Origin: Winogradskyella sp046545555
GTDB lineage: Bacteria > Bacteroidota > Bacteroidia > Flavobacteriales > Flavobacteriaceae
Assembly: GCF_046545555.1 (NCBI RefSeq)
Contig: NZ_JBHZTH010000002.1
Coordinates: 186,001-250,000 of the forward strand
Direction: 5' to 3'
DNA length: 64,000 nucleotides
Shown piece after piece: positions 46,243 through 54,788 of the stretch; the stretch's first letter is position 1, and the number at the start of each line of letters is the position of its first letter. Under the pieces are notes generated by a model. It was not told the origin of the DNA and did no database searches. It worked only from the letters and a program-made list of their open reading frames with translations. The translations under genes were made by a program, and so were the position numbers.

Positions 46243-46263
46243 TAATTCCAGGCAACAATCTTT

Positions 46264-46932
46264 ATGAATAAATCAGGATTTATAATGCTTAATCGCAATA
46301 TAGTTGATTGGGAGTGGTACACAGACGTCAATGCAAATGCAGTTTTTATTCACTGCTTACTAAAAGTAAACTATAGTTCGAAACGGTGGCAAGGTATACT
46401 CATTAAAAAGGGAGAATTTATAACGTCCTATGAGAAACTTGCCATTGAGACAGGACTAACAATTAGCAAAGTAAGAACGGCTTTATCTAAACTGCAATTG
46501 AGTAATGATATTCATGTTGAAACTACGTCCTCCTTCACCAAAATTAGCATTATTAATTTAAAAGAATACGTAGCCAAATCTAACCGTGAGCAAACTGACC
46601 CACTAAATGACACACCATTTAGCAAACACAGTGGCAAAACTTTAGCAAACGCTTCACAATCAAATGACAATCATTTAGCAACAACTAAGAGTAATAATAT
46701 AATAAATAGAAAAAAAATATTTAGAGAAAAGGTTTTTGCACACACACAGTTTAGTAAAGAACTATTAAATGATTTTTTTAATTATTGGAGCGAGACAGAT
46801 AGAGATAAAAAGTTGATGAAACATGAAAACCAAGACTTTTTTGAAATAGACAAGCGTTTGGTAAAATGGAAAAAGAATGAAAAACCGAAATTTGGTAAAA
46901 CTATAACTTCAGGAACAGCTTCAAATAGATAA
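46264..46932 (+). CDS. Winged-helix replication-initiator-like protein (DnaD/replisome organiser type)
   Basis: 222 residues. The N-terminus (MNKSGFIMLNRNIVDWEWYTDVNANAVFIHCLL) is the pattern of phage replisome-organiser/DnaD N-terminal domains; a winged helix (EFITSYEKLAIETGLTISKVRTALSKLQLSN) follows. A Ser/Asn-rich linker leads to a short helical end (ELLNDFFNYWSETD). It lies one base before a DnaC-like gene, the classic initiator/loader pair. Confidence 0.75.
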   Translation: MNKSGFIMLNRNIVDWEWYTDVNANAVFIHCLLKVNYSSKRWQGILIKKGEFITSYEKLAIETGLTISKVRTALSKLQLSNDIHVETTSSFTKISIINLKEYVAKSNREQTDPLNDTPFSKHSGKTLANASQSNDNHLATTKSNNIINRKKIFREKVFAHTQFSKELLNDFFNYWSETDRDKKLMKHENQDFFEIDKRLVKWKKNEKPKFGKTITSGTASNR

Positions 46933-46933
46933 T

Positions 46934-47668
46934 ATGAGATTAATAAATACAGAAAATAATGACTGCGATGTAATTTGCAGAAAAATAATAGAAAATGTAA
47001 GGTCGCAAGAATTTTATAATAAAATTAGTCATCCTTTTGATAAAGAATGGTTATGGAAAGAATTTAAAATGGCGTTCAAATATGTAACAGGATTTCCATT
47101 CGAATACACTGAGAATTATATCAAAGAAAATCTTTCTGCGGTGTTTTTATACTTCATGAATGATATGTCTTTTCTCAGTTGTGAAAATTTATATAAGGAG
47201 GATGTTGCTCCCTCTTTTGATAAGGGACTGCTATTAGTAGGCAAAGTAGGATTCGGAAAAACTAAAATCATGACAAGCTTTGAATCTGTCTTTAAAGGAT
47301 ATAAGCCACATAATTTTAAGATAGTTTCCGTGGACGATGTTGTAGATGATTATGAGGCTACAAAATCTCCACAAGAAAAAATAGATTTCTATAATAACTA
47401 TACACGTGGTACTCTGCTGTTCGATGATTTATATTCTGAAAAACTTGCCAATAATTACGGACAAACCAATACCATGAAAGAAATAATCATGCGACGTTCT
47501 AGAAAAAATCTAAAAACACATTTCACGATGAATCCTGTTGAAGGTTATGAAGATAACCCAAAAGGTAATCTTCTTGCTTTGGAAACCTTCTATGGCTCCA
47601 GAGTGGTCGACAGGTTATTCAATATGTGTAATTACATAAATTTAAACGGTAAGAGTAAACGAGTGTAA
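46934..47668 (+). CDS. DnaC-like AAA+ ATPase (putative helicase loader)
   Basis: 244 residues. Walker A is GKVGFGKTK (103-111), Walker B LLFDD (161-165), and MKEIIMRRSRKNLKTHFTMNP plus SRVVDRLFNMCNYINL near the C-terminus fit sensor and Arg-finger regions of DnaC/IstB-type loaders. It starts one base after the initiator-like gene and probably loads the host DnaB helicase on the element's origin. Confidence 0.88.
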   Translation: MRLINTENNDCDVICRKIIENVRSQEFYNKISHPFDKEWLWKEFKMAFKYVTGFPFEYTENYIKENLSAVFLYFMNDMSFLSCENLYKEDVAPSFDKGLLLVGKVGFGKTKIMTSFESVFKGYKPHNFKIVSVDDVVDDYEATKSPQEKIDFYNNYTRGTLLFDDLYSEKLANNYGQTNTMKEIIMRRSRKNLKTHFTMNPVEGYEDNPKGNLLALETFYGSRVVDRLFNMCNYINLNGKSKRV

Positions 47669-47671
47669 AAG

Positions 47672-47694
47672 GTTAAATAAAACGTTATTTAACG
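47672..47694. other. Overlapping inverted repeats between DnaC-like and zinc-finger genes
   Basis: GTTAAATAA (47672-47680) and TTATTTAAC (47685-47693) form a 9-bp stem with loop AACG, and CGTTA/TAACG (47683-47694) make a second palindrome over the same bases. No run of T follows on the plus strand, so an operator or origin dyad is as likely as a terminator. Confidence 0.35.
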
Positions 47695-47723
47695 TATTAA
47701 GTATTAAAAACGCCCAAGAAACT

Positions 47724-48173
47724 ATGAAAACGACTAAAAATTGCAAACATTGTTATCAATTGTTTGAACCAAGAAGAAGCAATCATGTGTATTGCACGAA
47801 CAGTTGTAAAACAAAAGCTAGTTATGAGCGAAACAATTATCGATATATTTCTGGTCACTATGAAAAATCAGAATTAGAAGCCACGGACAAGTTGGCTTTA
47901 CCTGCAAACCAAGACGTCCTATTAGCAGTACAAGCATTGGAAGATAAAATAGAGCGGTTTAGCCAAGATAAAAGCATTAGCACTAACTCTATTAAAGAAG
48001 CTGCACTAGGCAGCATGGCTGCCGATGCAGGTGCATATGCTGCCAAACGAATTTTTGCACCAAAAATGCTGCCAGCTACTAAAGGTGATATTGAGAGTTT
48101 GAGAGAAGAGTTGCAGCAATTAAAAAAAGCACTCAACATTTACAAGGTCAATAAATTTCCAAATAATTTTTAG
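47724..48173 (+). CDS. Small protein with N-terminal zinc ribbon and C-terminal coiled coil
   Basis: 149 residues. An N-terminal four-Cys motif (CKHCYQLFEPRRSNHVYCTNSC, about 7-28; quoted in parts CKHC and YCTNSC) matches the ribbon of the element's first gene. A central hydrophobic Ala/Gly-rich stretch and a C-terminal coiled coil (IESLREELQQLKKAL) follow. The role is unknown; DNA binding or regulation of the element is likely. Confidence 0.65.
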   Translation: MKTTKNCKHCYQLFEPRRSNHVYCTNSCKTKASYERNNYRYISGHYEKSELEATDKLALPANQDVLLAVQALEDKIERFSQDKSISTNSIKEAALGSMAADAGAYAAKRIFAPKMLPATKGDIESLREELQQLKKALNIYKVNKFPNNF

Positions 48174-48242
48174 AATAGGTTTGAAAGGCGAAATTCCTTT
48201 TTATTGCTATTTTTAGAAATTAATTGACTATTAATTTTTTTA

Positions 48243-48392
48243 ATGGCATTATTTCAGAACTCAGTATTTAAAACTTACCTCGCACAGCAAGACAATATAA
48301 TAGTAGAAAGTACTTATAAAAAAATCACAAAGTATTTTCGAAATGTTACTACAAGAAAAAATGATTATAACCTTAAATGTTTATACTTTTAA
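48243..48392 (+). pseudogene. N-terminal remnant of Eco57I-type restriction-modification enzyme
   Basis: A 49-codon frame beginning MALFQNSVFKTYLAQQDN and continuing IVESTYKKITKYF. This matches the N-terminal pattern of very large Eco57I/type IIG restriction-methyltransferase proteins, which start MALFQ and have a KYF segment. It stops at 48390-48392 after diverging, and no further parts of the ~1000-residue enzyme follow. It lies directly before abiH. The match is from memory of the family and is not computed. Confidence 0.5.
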
Positions 48393-48407
48393 AAGAAATA
48401 GTGTTTT

Positions 48408-49502
48408 ATGAAACAAGTCTTAATTATAGGTAATGGCTTTGACATTGCTCATGGTCTTCCAACTAGCTTTAAAGACTTTTCTAAATATCTTTTAGAAAAT
48501 ATTCTCATTCCTGATTTAAGACAATTTGTGTTAGAAACAGGGAAAAGCGAATATTATACTGACGGTATTAGAGATATACATAATCAGCATTTATTTCCTG
48601 TTGGTTACAATACTAATTATTCATTAGACGGCATACTTCTTAACTTGTCAAAAGAAGGCTTTATTGAATCTTTGTTAGATAATAAAATGATTTTTTTGGA
48701 GTATCTTAAAAATAACTTTTTATCTAAATTATATAGAGAGGAAGATGAGTTTTGGTTTGATGTGGAGTCAACATACTTTGATTTGTTAAAAATTATTCCG
48801 AATACATACGATAGGAGTTCTCATAAAATGCAAATTCTAAGACTTAATGAAGAATTGAAACAGATAAAAACCTTATTGCAAGAATATTTGGTAACATTGA
48901 ATGTTAATTATCAAAGTCCAGTTTCAAATTTTATTGAAGAGTTATTTCAGAATTTTAAGAATGAAGAAAAAGTAAACGATATAGTGGTCATTGATTTTAA
49001 TTATACGAAGACAATTAGAAGTTTTAATATCACGGGATATGAGCATTATCCTATACATGGTACGTTAGAATCTGATATTATTTTTGGTTGGGGTAATGAT
49101 AAAGATGAGGATTACATTGAAATTAAAGATTTAAAGAATGACAATTTTCTAACAAACTTCAAGACACACCATTATTTAAAAAATAATTATTATCAATTAA
49201 TACACCATAGTTTAATTAGAATTAAGGAAAAATTCAATATTCATATTTTGGGACATTCATTAGGACTAACTGACAAGTCATTATTAAAAGAAATATTTGA
49301 ATCAGATAATTGTGAAAGAATTTATTTATATCTAAGATCAGATCAATATAATTCAGAACCGTTAGTTAGTAAACAAATTGGTGTTGAAAACGAGTATACA
49401 AAATTAACTATGGCAATTTCAAGAATTATCGATGACCAGATGGCCCGTATAAAGGTTGTAAATATGCAATACTCTAATTATTTTCCTAAGAATCCCAATT
49501 AG
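48408..49502 (+). CDS. AbiH-family abortive-infection protein
   Basis: 364 residues. MKQVLIIGNGFDIAHGLPTSFKDF is the nucleotide-binding-like start of the AbiH family (PF14253), and the later VIDFNYTKTIRSF and HILGHSLGLTDKSLLKEIF complete the pattern. AbiH proteins of Lactococcus give protection against phage by abortive infection; the mechanism is unknown. It lies alone after the element core and the restriction fragment, 15 bases beyond that fragment's stop, and is presumably cargo. Confidence 0.88.
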   Translation: MKQVLIIGNGFDIAHGLPTSFKDFSKYLLENILIPDLRQFVLETGKSEYYTDGIRDIHNQHLFPVGYNTNYSLDGILLNLSKEGFIESLLDNKMIFLEYLKNNFLSKLYREEDEFWFDVESTYFDLLKIIPNTYDRSSHKMQILRLNEELKQIKTLLQEYLVTLNVNYQSPVSNFIEELFQNFKNEEKVNDIVVIDFNYTKTIRSFNITGYEHYPIHGTLESDIIFGWGNDKDEDYIEIKDLKNDNFLTNFKTHHYLKNNYYQLIHHSLIRIKEKFNIHILGHSLGLTDKSLLKEIFESDNCERIYLYLRSDQYNSEPLVSKQIGVENEYTKLTMAISRIIDDQMARIKVVNMQYSNYFPKNPN

Positions 49503-49683
49503 AATTACTTTAAAAAATTATTTGCCAATAAGTTGTAAAGTACCTATACGGAAACTGACATAATAGTAAATATTCGCTTATTGAATAGGAGGAGATTGCT
49601 ATAGTAGAAAGCATATATTTTCAAATTTGACAGGTGGTAAGGCAAGCTACTTACTTTTGTACAACCATTGCATTATTAAAGTT

Positions 49684-49893
49684 TTAAGGCTTATTAATTG
49701 CGCAGGTTTTAATGCCAAATGGCGCATATAAAGGGCAAAAACTTATAAGGCTTGTCAATACAAATATTCCTGCGAGTACTAATAATATAATCCCTAATGT
49801 TCCGGTAATTATCCCTTTAAAATAAAGTACACCAACTATTGCAGCGATTACTATCCTAATAACTCTATCTGCAGTTCCCATATTTTTTTTCAT
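49684..49893 (-). CDS. DUF2892 (YgaP-like) inner-membrane protein
   Basis: 69 residues: MKKNMGTADRVIRIVIAAIVGVLYF start, then a second helix and CPLYAPFGIKTC. This is the typical DUF2892 protein with two membrane helices. Members often occur near rhodanese or metal/sulfur stress genes. It follows the Crp/Fnr regulator gene on the same strand, so it may be regulated by it. Confidence 0.85.
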   Translation of the reverse strand: MKKNMGTADRVIRIVIAAIVGVLYFKGIITGTLGIILLVLAGIFVLTSLISFCPLYAPFGIKTCAINKP

Positions 49894-49964
49894 CTTTTAA
49901 TATTTATGATTAATAATACAAAGTTCACAAAAGTTAATGAGCTGTGCAGTGACCTTAGTCACAA

Positions 49965-50585
49965 CTATCCAATAATTTTTATTTCACCAGATTGTTGTAT
50001 TATTTTACCTTCATTCTCAAGTTTTTTTAGCACTCTTGTTATTACTTCGCGTGCCGTGCCTAGGTCATTTGCGATTTGGTTATGACTCATTCTTATTGAA
50101 GCCGTTTTTATTATTTCCGATTTGTTTTTTAAATGCTCATAGAGTCTTTTATCCATGCGGTCTATTAATAAATGACCAATGGTCTCTAGTAATTCTGAAT
50201 ATCGCAAACTAAATTGGTCGTAAAACAGCTGATTAAAGTCTGGGAAATCTTTTAACCATTTAGGAAGTAGTGCAACTGGAATTAATAAAATTTTTGAATC
50301 CTCTTCAACTGAGGCATAAACTTTACTCGGTGTATTTTTTAAAGATGCATAAAATGTCATTATACAGCTTTGAGATGGCTGAATGTAATAAAGCAAAAGT
50401 TCTTTATCATTAAACCTAGAATAAACTTTCACAAGTCCTTCAAGAACAATAGGCAAAACTTTAACATATTGCTCTTCTCTTAAAATCTCTGTTCCCTTAG
50501 GAAATTCTTTTATCGAAGATTCTTCTATGAGTTTCTCAAATAGTGCAGGTTTTAAAAAAGATATTACGCTTCTATCAAAATTCAT
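49965..50585 (-). CDS. Crp/Fnr-family transcriptional regulator
   Basis: 206 residues. The cNMP-binding-like fold (about 20-140) with EEQYVKVLPIVLEGLVKVYSRF is followed by an HTH_Crp domain, MSHNQIANDLGTAREVITRVLKKLENEG. No conserved Cys cluster for an iron-sulfur sensor is seen. Its neighbour is the DUF2892 gene 71 bases downstream, a frequent pair. Confidence 0.9.
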   Translation of the reverse strand: MNFDRSVISFLKPALFEKLIEESSIKEFPKGTEILREEQYVKVLPIVLEGLVKVYSRFNDKELLLYYIQPSQSCIMTFYASLKNTPSKVYASVEEDSKILLIPVALLPKWLKDFPDFNQLFYDQFSLRYSELLETIGHLLIDRMDKRLYEHLKNKSEIIKTASIRMSHNQIANDLGTAREVITRVLKKLENEGKIIQQSGEIKIIG

Positions 50586-50669
50586 TTTATTAAGTAATAA
50601 ATAATATCTAAAGTACTAACTTTAGGCATAAGTAAGAAACTAAAGAAGTAATGTGTTACAATAAATTGT

Positions 50670-53174
50670 CTAAAAATATAGCCTAATAACAGCATTAGTA
50701 GTCAAACCTAATGAAAACCTAGAAAACCTATTTACTACATCATTTTCATTGATTCTATAATAGTCGTTGATAGCATTTTGCCTGTTCGAAATGTTCCACA
50801 CAGACGCACCAATTTCTGACCTAAAGGTGTTGCTAATTTTGATCTTATAAATAGCAGAAGCATCAACTCTCAAATAATCCATTAACCTTTGACCATTACC
50901 TTCATCAAAATTAATATTATCATCAAATATCTCATTGCCATCTAACGGTATAGTTGTTGGGTTTCCTGTTCTGTAATTTAATCCTGCCGAAACATTCCAA
51001 GATTTATTACTAAAAGTTGTTCCAAGAGTAACTGAATGTGTAATATCAAAATTACTCGGAAACTCAATATCTTCGAGGGCTTCAAAGTTGTAAGTGTTGT
51101 TTATGTATGAATAGCTTAACCAACTATTGAAATTGCCATTTTTTTTTCTGCATAAAAACTCAAAGCCATAAGCGTTATAACGTCCTTTCTCTTTAGCAAA
51201 TTCGTATTTGGTTGTAAAGCTTTGACTTTGGGTTGTTATACCCTCAACAGTTTTGTAATAACCTTTAGCATCCAACAACCATCCATTATTTTTATAGGTT
51301 ACACCAAGTGAAGCTTGTTTGCTTTGTATAATTGGAATACTATCATTATCCGTTAACTGCCAACGTCTTTTTTCAATACCTAAAAAGTCATTTTGGAAAT
51401 TAACAATTTGTGATGTGCTTTGGTGTTTAAATTCGCCTTGTGCCTCTATTTCAATATGCTCACCAATAGATTTTCTAATACTTAATCTTGGTTCGATAAT
51501 TAATTTTTTAAAACGGGTTAAATAATTTGCTCTTATTCCACCTCTTATGGAAAAATCATTGCTAGGATTCTTAAACCAAGCTTGCCCAAAAGCATCATGT
51601 TCTCTTAATATTTCCTCATCACGTCTCACAAATCGAGGTAAATCAATATCGTTTAAGTTGATAACTTCAGTTTCTGTAAATTGATACCCAAGATTAAAGC
51701 GCCATAGCTTTTGTTCATATAAATTATTCAGTTGAACGCTTGTTTCCGAAACAATATTCTCTTGTAGTTGCAACTGATTACTCAATACATCTGCATTAAG
51801 AGCTTCAAGTTTATATTCATTGTCGTAAACATTGATAGTTGTGGATAGTTTTTGGTTCCATTGTCTTTTATAATTAAGTCCAACAGCAAGAGTATTTTGA
51901 GATATGTTGCTACGTCTGGTTCTTAACTCATCATTAATATCAGCAGTTTCATTAAATCCTAAATCGTTATTAATTAGAATAAAATTTAATCGGATAAAGT
52001 CTTTATCAGTAGGTTGATATAACCATCGCAAAGAAGCATCATAAAAATCAAATTCTTGATTAGAATTAGTAACATTAGAAGCATTAGTTTCAGCTTCTGT
52101 GTCTTGAGTTACCCTATCGAAATACACATCATAAGTTGGTGTTCTTAAAAAATCGTCTAAAGACTTTCTTGATGCAATTTGAAGTGATGAGTTATTACCG
52201 ATAGGGATATTAGAAAACAATTCAGCATTTAAAAAATTAAGTCCAAAAACCCCATTGAATTTTGAATCGATTTGTTTCTCAGTCTGCATGTGGATTGTGC
52301 CAGAAATACCATCTGTTAATGATACATCTGAACCATTATTAATAACACTTGCAGTTTGTGTCATAAGTGGATTAAAGCTAGATATAAGACCAAAGAAGTG
52401 TCCAGTCTGATACATTTTTATATCATCCCAAAGCATTAAATTCTGGTCGTGAGAACCACCTCTTATGTTAATATTTGAAACCGTTTCATCAACACTTAAA
52501 ATACTTGGTAAAGCTTGAACGGTTTGCAATACATCAGATTCAATAAGACCAGGTAAAAGACTAAATCGCTTATAGTCGATTGAGGTTGACCAATCCTGTC
52601 TTTTATCTATACCTCTAACAAGATAAGTTTCAATAAGTATTGGTGATATAACCTCTTGATGAACAAGCATTGTTATCGTTCCGCAATCTTCTAAAGTGAA
52701 ATATTTTACTTGACGTTCAATCGTCTTAAACCCAATATGTCTTATGGTCAATAGTTCGTTTAAAGATTTCAGTTCAATTTCAAAATAACCACTTTCATTA
52801 GTTACTGCATAAGCAAATTTACTTGTGATAGTAGCACCTATGAGAGGTTCTGGTAACTCTGAACTATTAATATAGCCACACAACTTAATAGTTTTGGAAA
52901 TAGTGTAAACTAAATCGCTAACTTTTTCAAAAACTAGGTTGGTTTGCCTTTCAAGATTATTGATTTTTGCTGACAAGCTTAAATCTTGCGATATAGGAAT
53001 TACGGTAATATCTTTTAAAAGGCTACTCTCATAGTTGAAAGTAATAGAGTGTACTTTTGTGATATCTTCCAGTACTTCAGAGATTGGAACTTTCTGTTCT
53101 GAACTTTGTCCCATCAATTTGAATGTTAGAGAGAAACACAGGAATAGAAGTATATAAAGTTTAGTTCTGCCCAT
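50670..53174 (-). CDS. TonB-dependent receptor with signalling (STN) domain
   Basis: 834 residues. Signal peptide, then an STN-like domain (about 28-90, EVLEDITKVHSITFNYESS) that contacts the FecR protein, a CarboxypepD_reg-like domain (about 95-175), plug (LPGLIESDVLQTVQALPSI, NINIRGGSHDQNLMLWDD) and the beta-barrel ending FSLGLTTNAVIRLYF with C-terminal Phe. The substrate is unknown. The first 14 bases overlap the end of the FecR gene, and a sigma factor precedes that, making a cell-surface signalling trio. Confidence 0.9.
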   Translation of the reverse strand: MGRTKLYILLFLCFSLTFKLMGQSSEQKVPISEVLEDITKVHSITFNYESSLLKDITVIPISQDLSLSAKINNLERQTNLVFEKVSDLVYTISKTIKLCGYINSSELPEPLIGATITSKFAYAVTNESGYFEIELKSLNELLTIRHIGFKTIERQVKYFTLEDCGTITMLVHQEVISPILIETYLVRGIDKRQDWSTSIDYKRFSLLPGLIESDVLQTVQALPSILSVDETVSNINIRGGSHDQNLMLWDDIKMYQTGHFFGLISSFNPLMTQTASVINNGSDVSLTDGISGTIHMQTEKQIDSKFNGVFGLNFLNAELFSNIPIGNNSSLQIASRKSLDDFLRTPTYDVYFDRVTQDTEAETNASNVTNSNQEFDFYDASLRWLYQPTDKDFIRLNFILINNDLGFNETADINDELRTRRSNISQNTLAVGLNYKRQWNQKLSTTINVYDNEYKLEALNADVLSNQLQLQENIVSETSVQLNNLYEQKLWRFNLGYQFTETEVINLNDIDLPRFVRRDEEILREHDAFGQAWFKNPSNDFSIRGGIRANYLTRFKKLIIEPRLSIRKSIGEHIEIEAQGEFKHQSTSQIVNFQNDFLGIEKRRWQLTDNDSIPIIQSKQASLGVTYKNNGWLLDAKGYYKTVEGITTQSQSFTTKYEFAKEKGRYNAYGFEFLCRKKNGNFNSWLSYSYINNTYNFEALEDIEFPSNFDITHSVTLGTTFSNKSWNVSAGLNYRTGNPTTIPLDGNEIFDDNINFDEGNGQRLMDYLRVDASAIYKIKISNTFRSEIGASVWNISNRQNAINDYYRINENDVVNRFSRFSLGLTTNAVIRLYF

Positions 53175-54063
53175 TCTTAATAATGACCTCGTTAGTGTTC
53201 TGGATTGTATAGGTCAAATTAAAGGGTTTTGAGATAGATTTCAGGGCATTCTCAAGATTATTATGTTCAAATGCACCAGTGAATTTTATATTCAAATCAG
53301 ATGGATATTGAACTTTTACTTTATATCGTTTTTCTAGTTCTTCAACAACCGCTTTAAAAGAAGCATCTTCAAATACACTCATGTTTTTAAGCCAATATGG
53401 TTCAGTAATTTCAATATTTGACTTTAAGGCTTTTTCTGAAGATAAAATGAACTCCGTTCCAGCGGGTAGTTTAACTTTATCATTATTATATGTTACTTGC
53501 ACCAAACCTTCGTAACAGGATACTTTAAAAATACTGTCTCTGGTTAGCACATTAAATTCTGTTCCTAGAACACTTACTTTGCCAAACTCTGTATTAACAT
53601 CGAAACGTTTTCCTTTTTCTACATCAAAAAATGCTTCTCCATTTAGGTTTAACGACCTGTTGTCATCCCAATTAGAACTATCGTATTCTAGCTGTGATAA
53701 CTCATTTAGGTTAACTATTGAGTTATCTGGTAGTGTGATAATTTCATTTTGAGCTAAATCAGTCTTAAACGAGCTTATGTGGTCTTTATTAATTACCTTA
53801 AATAATGCAAACCCAACAACAAGAATAGCTGCTAAACTTGAAATAACCTTCATCCAATTTACTGATGTGCTTTTCTTGGAAACTAATTTCTCATCTAATA
53901 TATTAAAGGATTCAATTTTTGAGTTTGTAATACCATTGAACCTTTGAGCTTCCTCAATAATTTCTATATATAAGTCAGCATCTTCCAACGCATTGAAAGC
54001 CTTTGACTCTATTTCAGACAGGTCATTCCTTAACCACTTTTTTACTAATTGCTCTTTGTCCAT
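53161..54063 (-). CDS. FecR-family anti-sigma factor
   Basis: 300 residues. A short cytoplasmic part, one membrane helix (about 70-88), and a periplasmic FecR domain (FKTDLAQNEIITLPDNSIVNLNELSQLEY, FDVEKGKRFDVNTEFGKVSVLGTEFNV) with a C-terminal DUF4974 domain ending INTNEVIIKNGQN-like. It relays the TonB receptor signal to the sigma factor encoded upstream. Preceded by a two-box promoter-like motif (54084-54112). Confidence 0.92.
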   Translation of the reverse strand: MDKEQLVKKWLRNDLSEIESKAFNALEDADLYIEIIEEAQRFNGITNSKIESFNILDEKLVSKKSTSVNWMKVISSLAAILVVGFALFKVINKDHISSFKTDLAQNEIITLPDNSIVNLNELSQLEYDSSNWDDNRSLNLNGEAFFDVEKGKRFDVNTEFGKVSVLGTEFNVLTRDSIFKVSCYEGLVQVTYNNDKVKLPAGTEFILSSEKALKSNIEITEPYWLKNMSVFEDASFKAVVEELEKRYKVKVQYPSDLNIKFTGAFEHNNLENALKSISKPFNLTYTIQNTNEVIIKNGQN

Positions 54064-54083
54064 AACTTGCTGTTATATATTTA

Positions 54084-54112
54084 AAACAACTTAAATTATA
54101 ATTGTCCCAGAA
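54084..54112 (-). promoter_or_regulatory. Two-box motif ahead of fecR-like gene
   Basis: On the minus strand, TTCT-GGGACAATTAT (box 1 at 54098-54108) and GTTGTTT (54084-54090), with seven bases between the boxes. It begins right at the sigma gene's stop, 20 bases before the FecR ATG. The same boxes with the same spacing occur at 54694-54722 on the plus strand. Confidence 0.55.
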
Positions 54113-54637
54113 TTATTTTCGATTTAGTTCTTCAAGTTCATTTTTAAGTTTATTCAATGCACCATAAATTCTATGTTCAGCGACCTTTTTTGTAATACCT
54201 AAAATTTCTGCAACCTCTTTATGAGTTTTACCATCTACTTTATTTAGTAGGAATGCAACACGTTCCTCTTCTTTTAATTGAGATAGAACTCGTTCAAACC
54301 GTTTTAGAAACTCTTTCTTTCGTAAAATAAATTCAGGGGACTCATTGGTATATTCCTTTGGCTTCACCTGTTGATATTTTAAAACCACTTTTTGATGTTT
54401 TACCTCATTAAGCATCATATTATTTGCTGTGGTGTACAAATACGATTTTGCAGTTTCTGGTTTTATTTTAGCACAGTTTTCCCAAAGTTTAATAAAAGCT
54501 TCTTGAACCTTATCAGAGGGATTTAAAAGCTCACCATATTTGTAGAACAAAATATTGCTCAATGATTGTGCATACTTCTCATAAATCTTTGAGAAGCGAA
54601 TTTTATCACATATATCTTGGTGCAATGATTTTGGCAA
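54113..54637 (-). CDS. ECF sigma-70 factor, Bacteroides expansion type
   Basis: 174 residues. Sigma region 2 (LFYKYGELLNPSDKVQEAFIKLWEN) and region 4 (RVAFLLNKVDGKTHKEVAEILGITKKVAEHRIYGALNKL) match the Bacteroidetes ECF expansion family that pairs with FecR and a SusC/FecA-type receptor. Its gene comes first in the sigma/FecR/TonB trio. It may use the TTCTGGGACAATTAT-type promoter found twice nearby. Confidence 0.92.
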   Translation of the reverse strand: MPKSLHQDICDKIRFSKIYEKYAQSLSNILFYKYGELLNPSDKVQEAFIKLWENCAKIKPETAKSYLYTTANNMMLNEVKHQKVVLKYQQVKPKEYTNESPEFILRKKEFLKRFERVLSQLKEEERVAFLLNKVDGKTHKEVAEILGITKKVAEHRIYGALNKLKNELEELNRK

Positions 54638-54693
54638 GGATTGAGTTTTTTGATTTCAGAAAAGAAAGATAAATAAAAAAAAATCTATTTTTT

Positions 54694-54722
54694 CTTGGGA
54701 CAATTATTTAATGAGTTGTTTT
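54694..54722 (+). promoter_or_regulatory. Two-box motif ahead of lipoprotein gene (same as at fecR)
   Basis: GGGACAATTAT (54698-54708) and GTTGTTT (54716-54722) with a seven-base gap. Both boxes and the spacing equal those ahead of fecR; the seven bases between differ. The lipoprotein ATG is 66 bases downstream. This is the main evidence that the divergent lipoprotein genes belong to the sigma regulon. Confidence 0.55.
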
Positions 54723-54788
54723 AAGAATAAAGAGGCTATTTAGAAGCCAACAAACAAACTTAAATATTAAAATAAAATCCATGCCATT

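Larger units (their letters stand above)
42779..48173 (+). mobile_element. Core of an integrative element next to mnmE (right end unresolved)
   Basis: Right after mnmE the gene content changes to a mobile set, all on the plus strand: zinc-finger/HTH protein, tyrosine recombinase, unknown protein, excisionase-like HTH protein, replication-initiator-like protein, DnaC-like ATPase and a second zinc-finger protein. No relaxase, capsid or conjugation genes are visible, so it looks like a small satellite-type or mobilisable island. AbiH and a restriction fragment lie just beyond. The end given is that of the last core gene, not a proven boundary. Confidence 0.65.

Noticed and set aside
49541..49580. 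Possible right-hand attachment site (TATACGGAAACTGA and AGTAAATATTCG)
   Set aside because: Similarity to the mnmE end needs a gap and several mismatches; too weak to call the element boundary.
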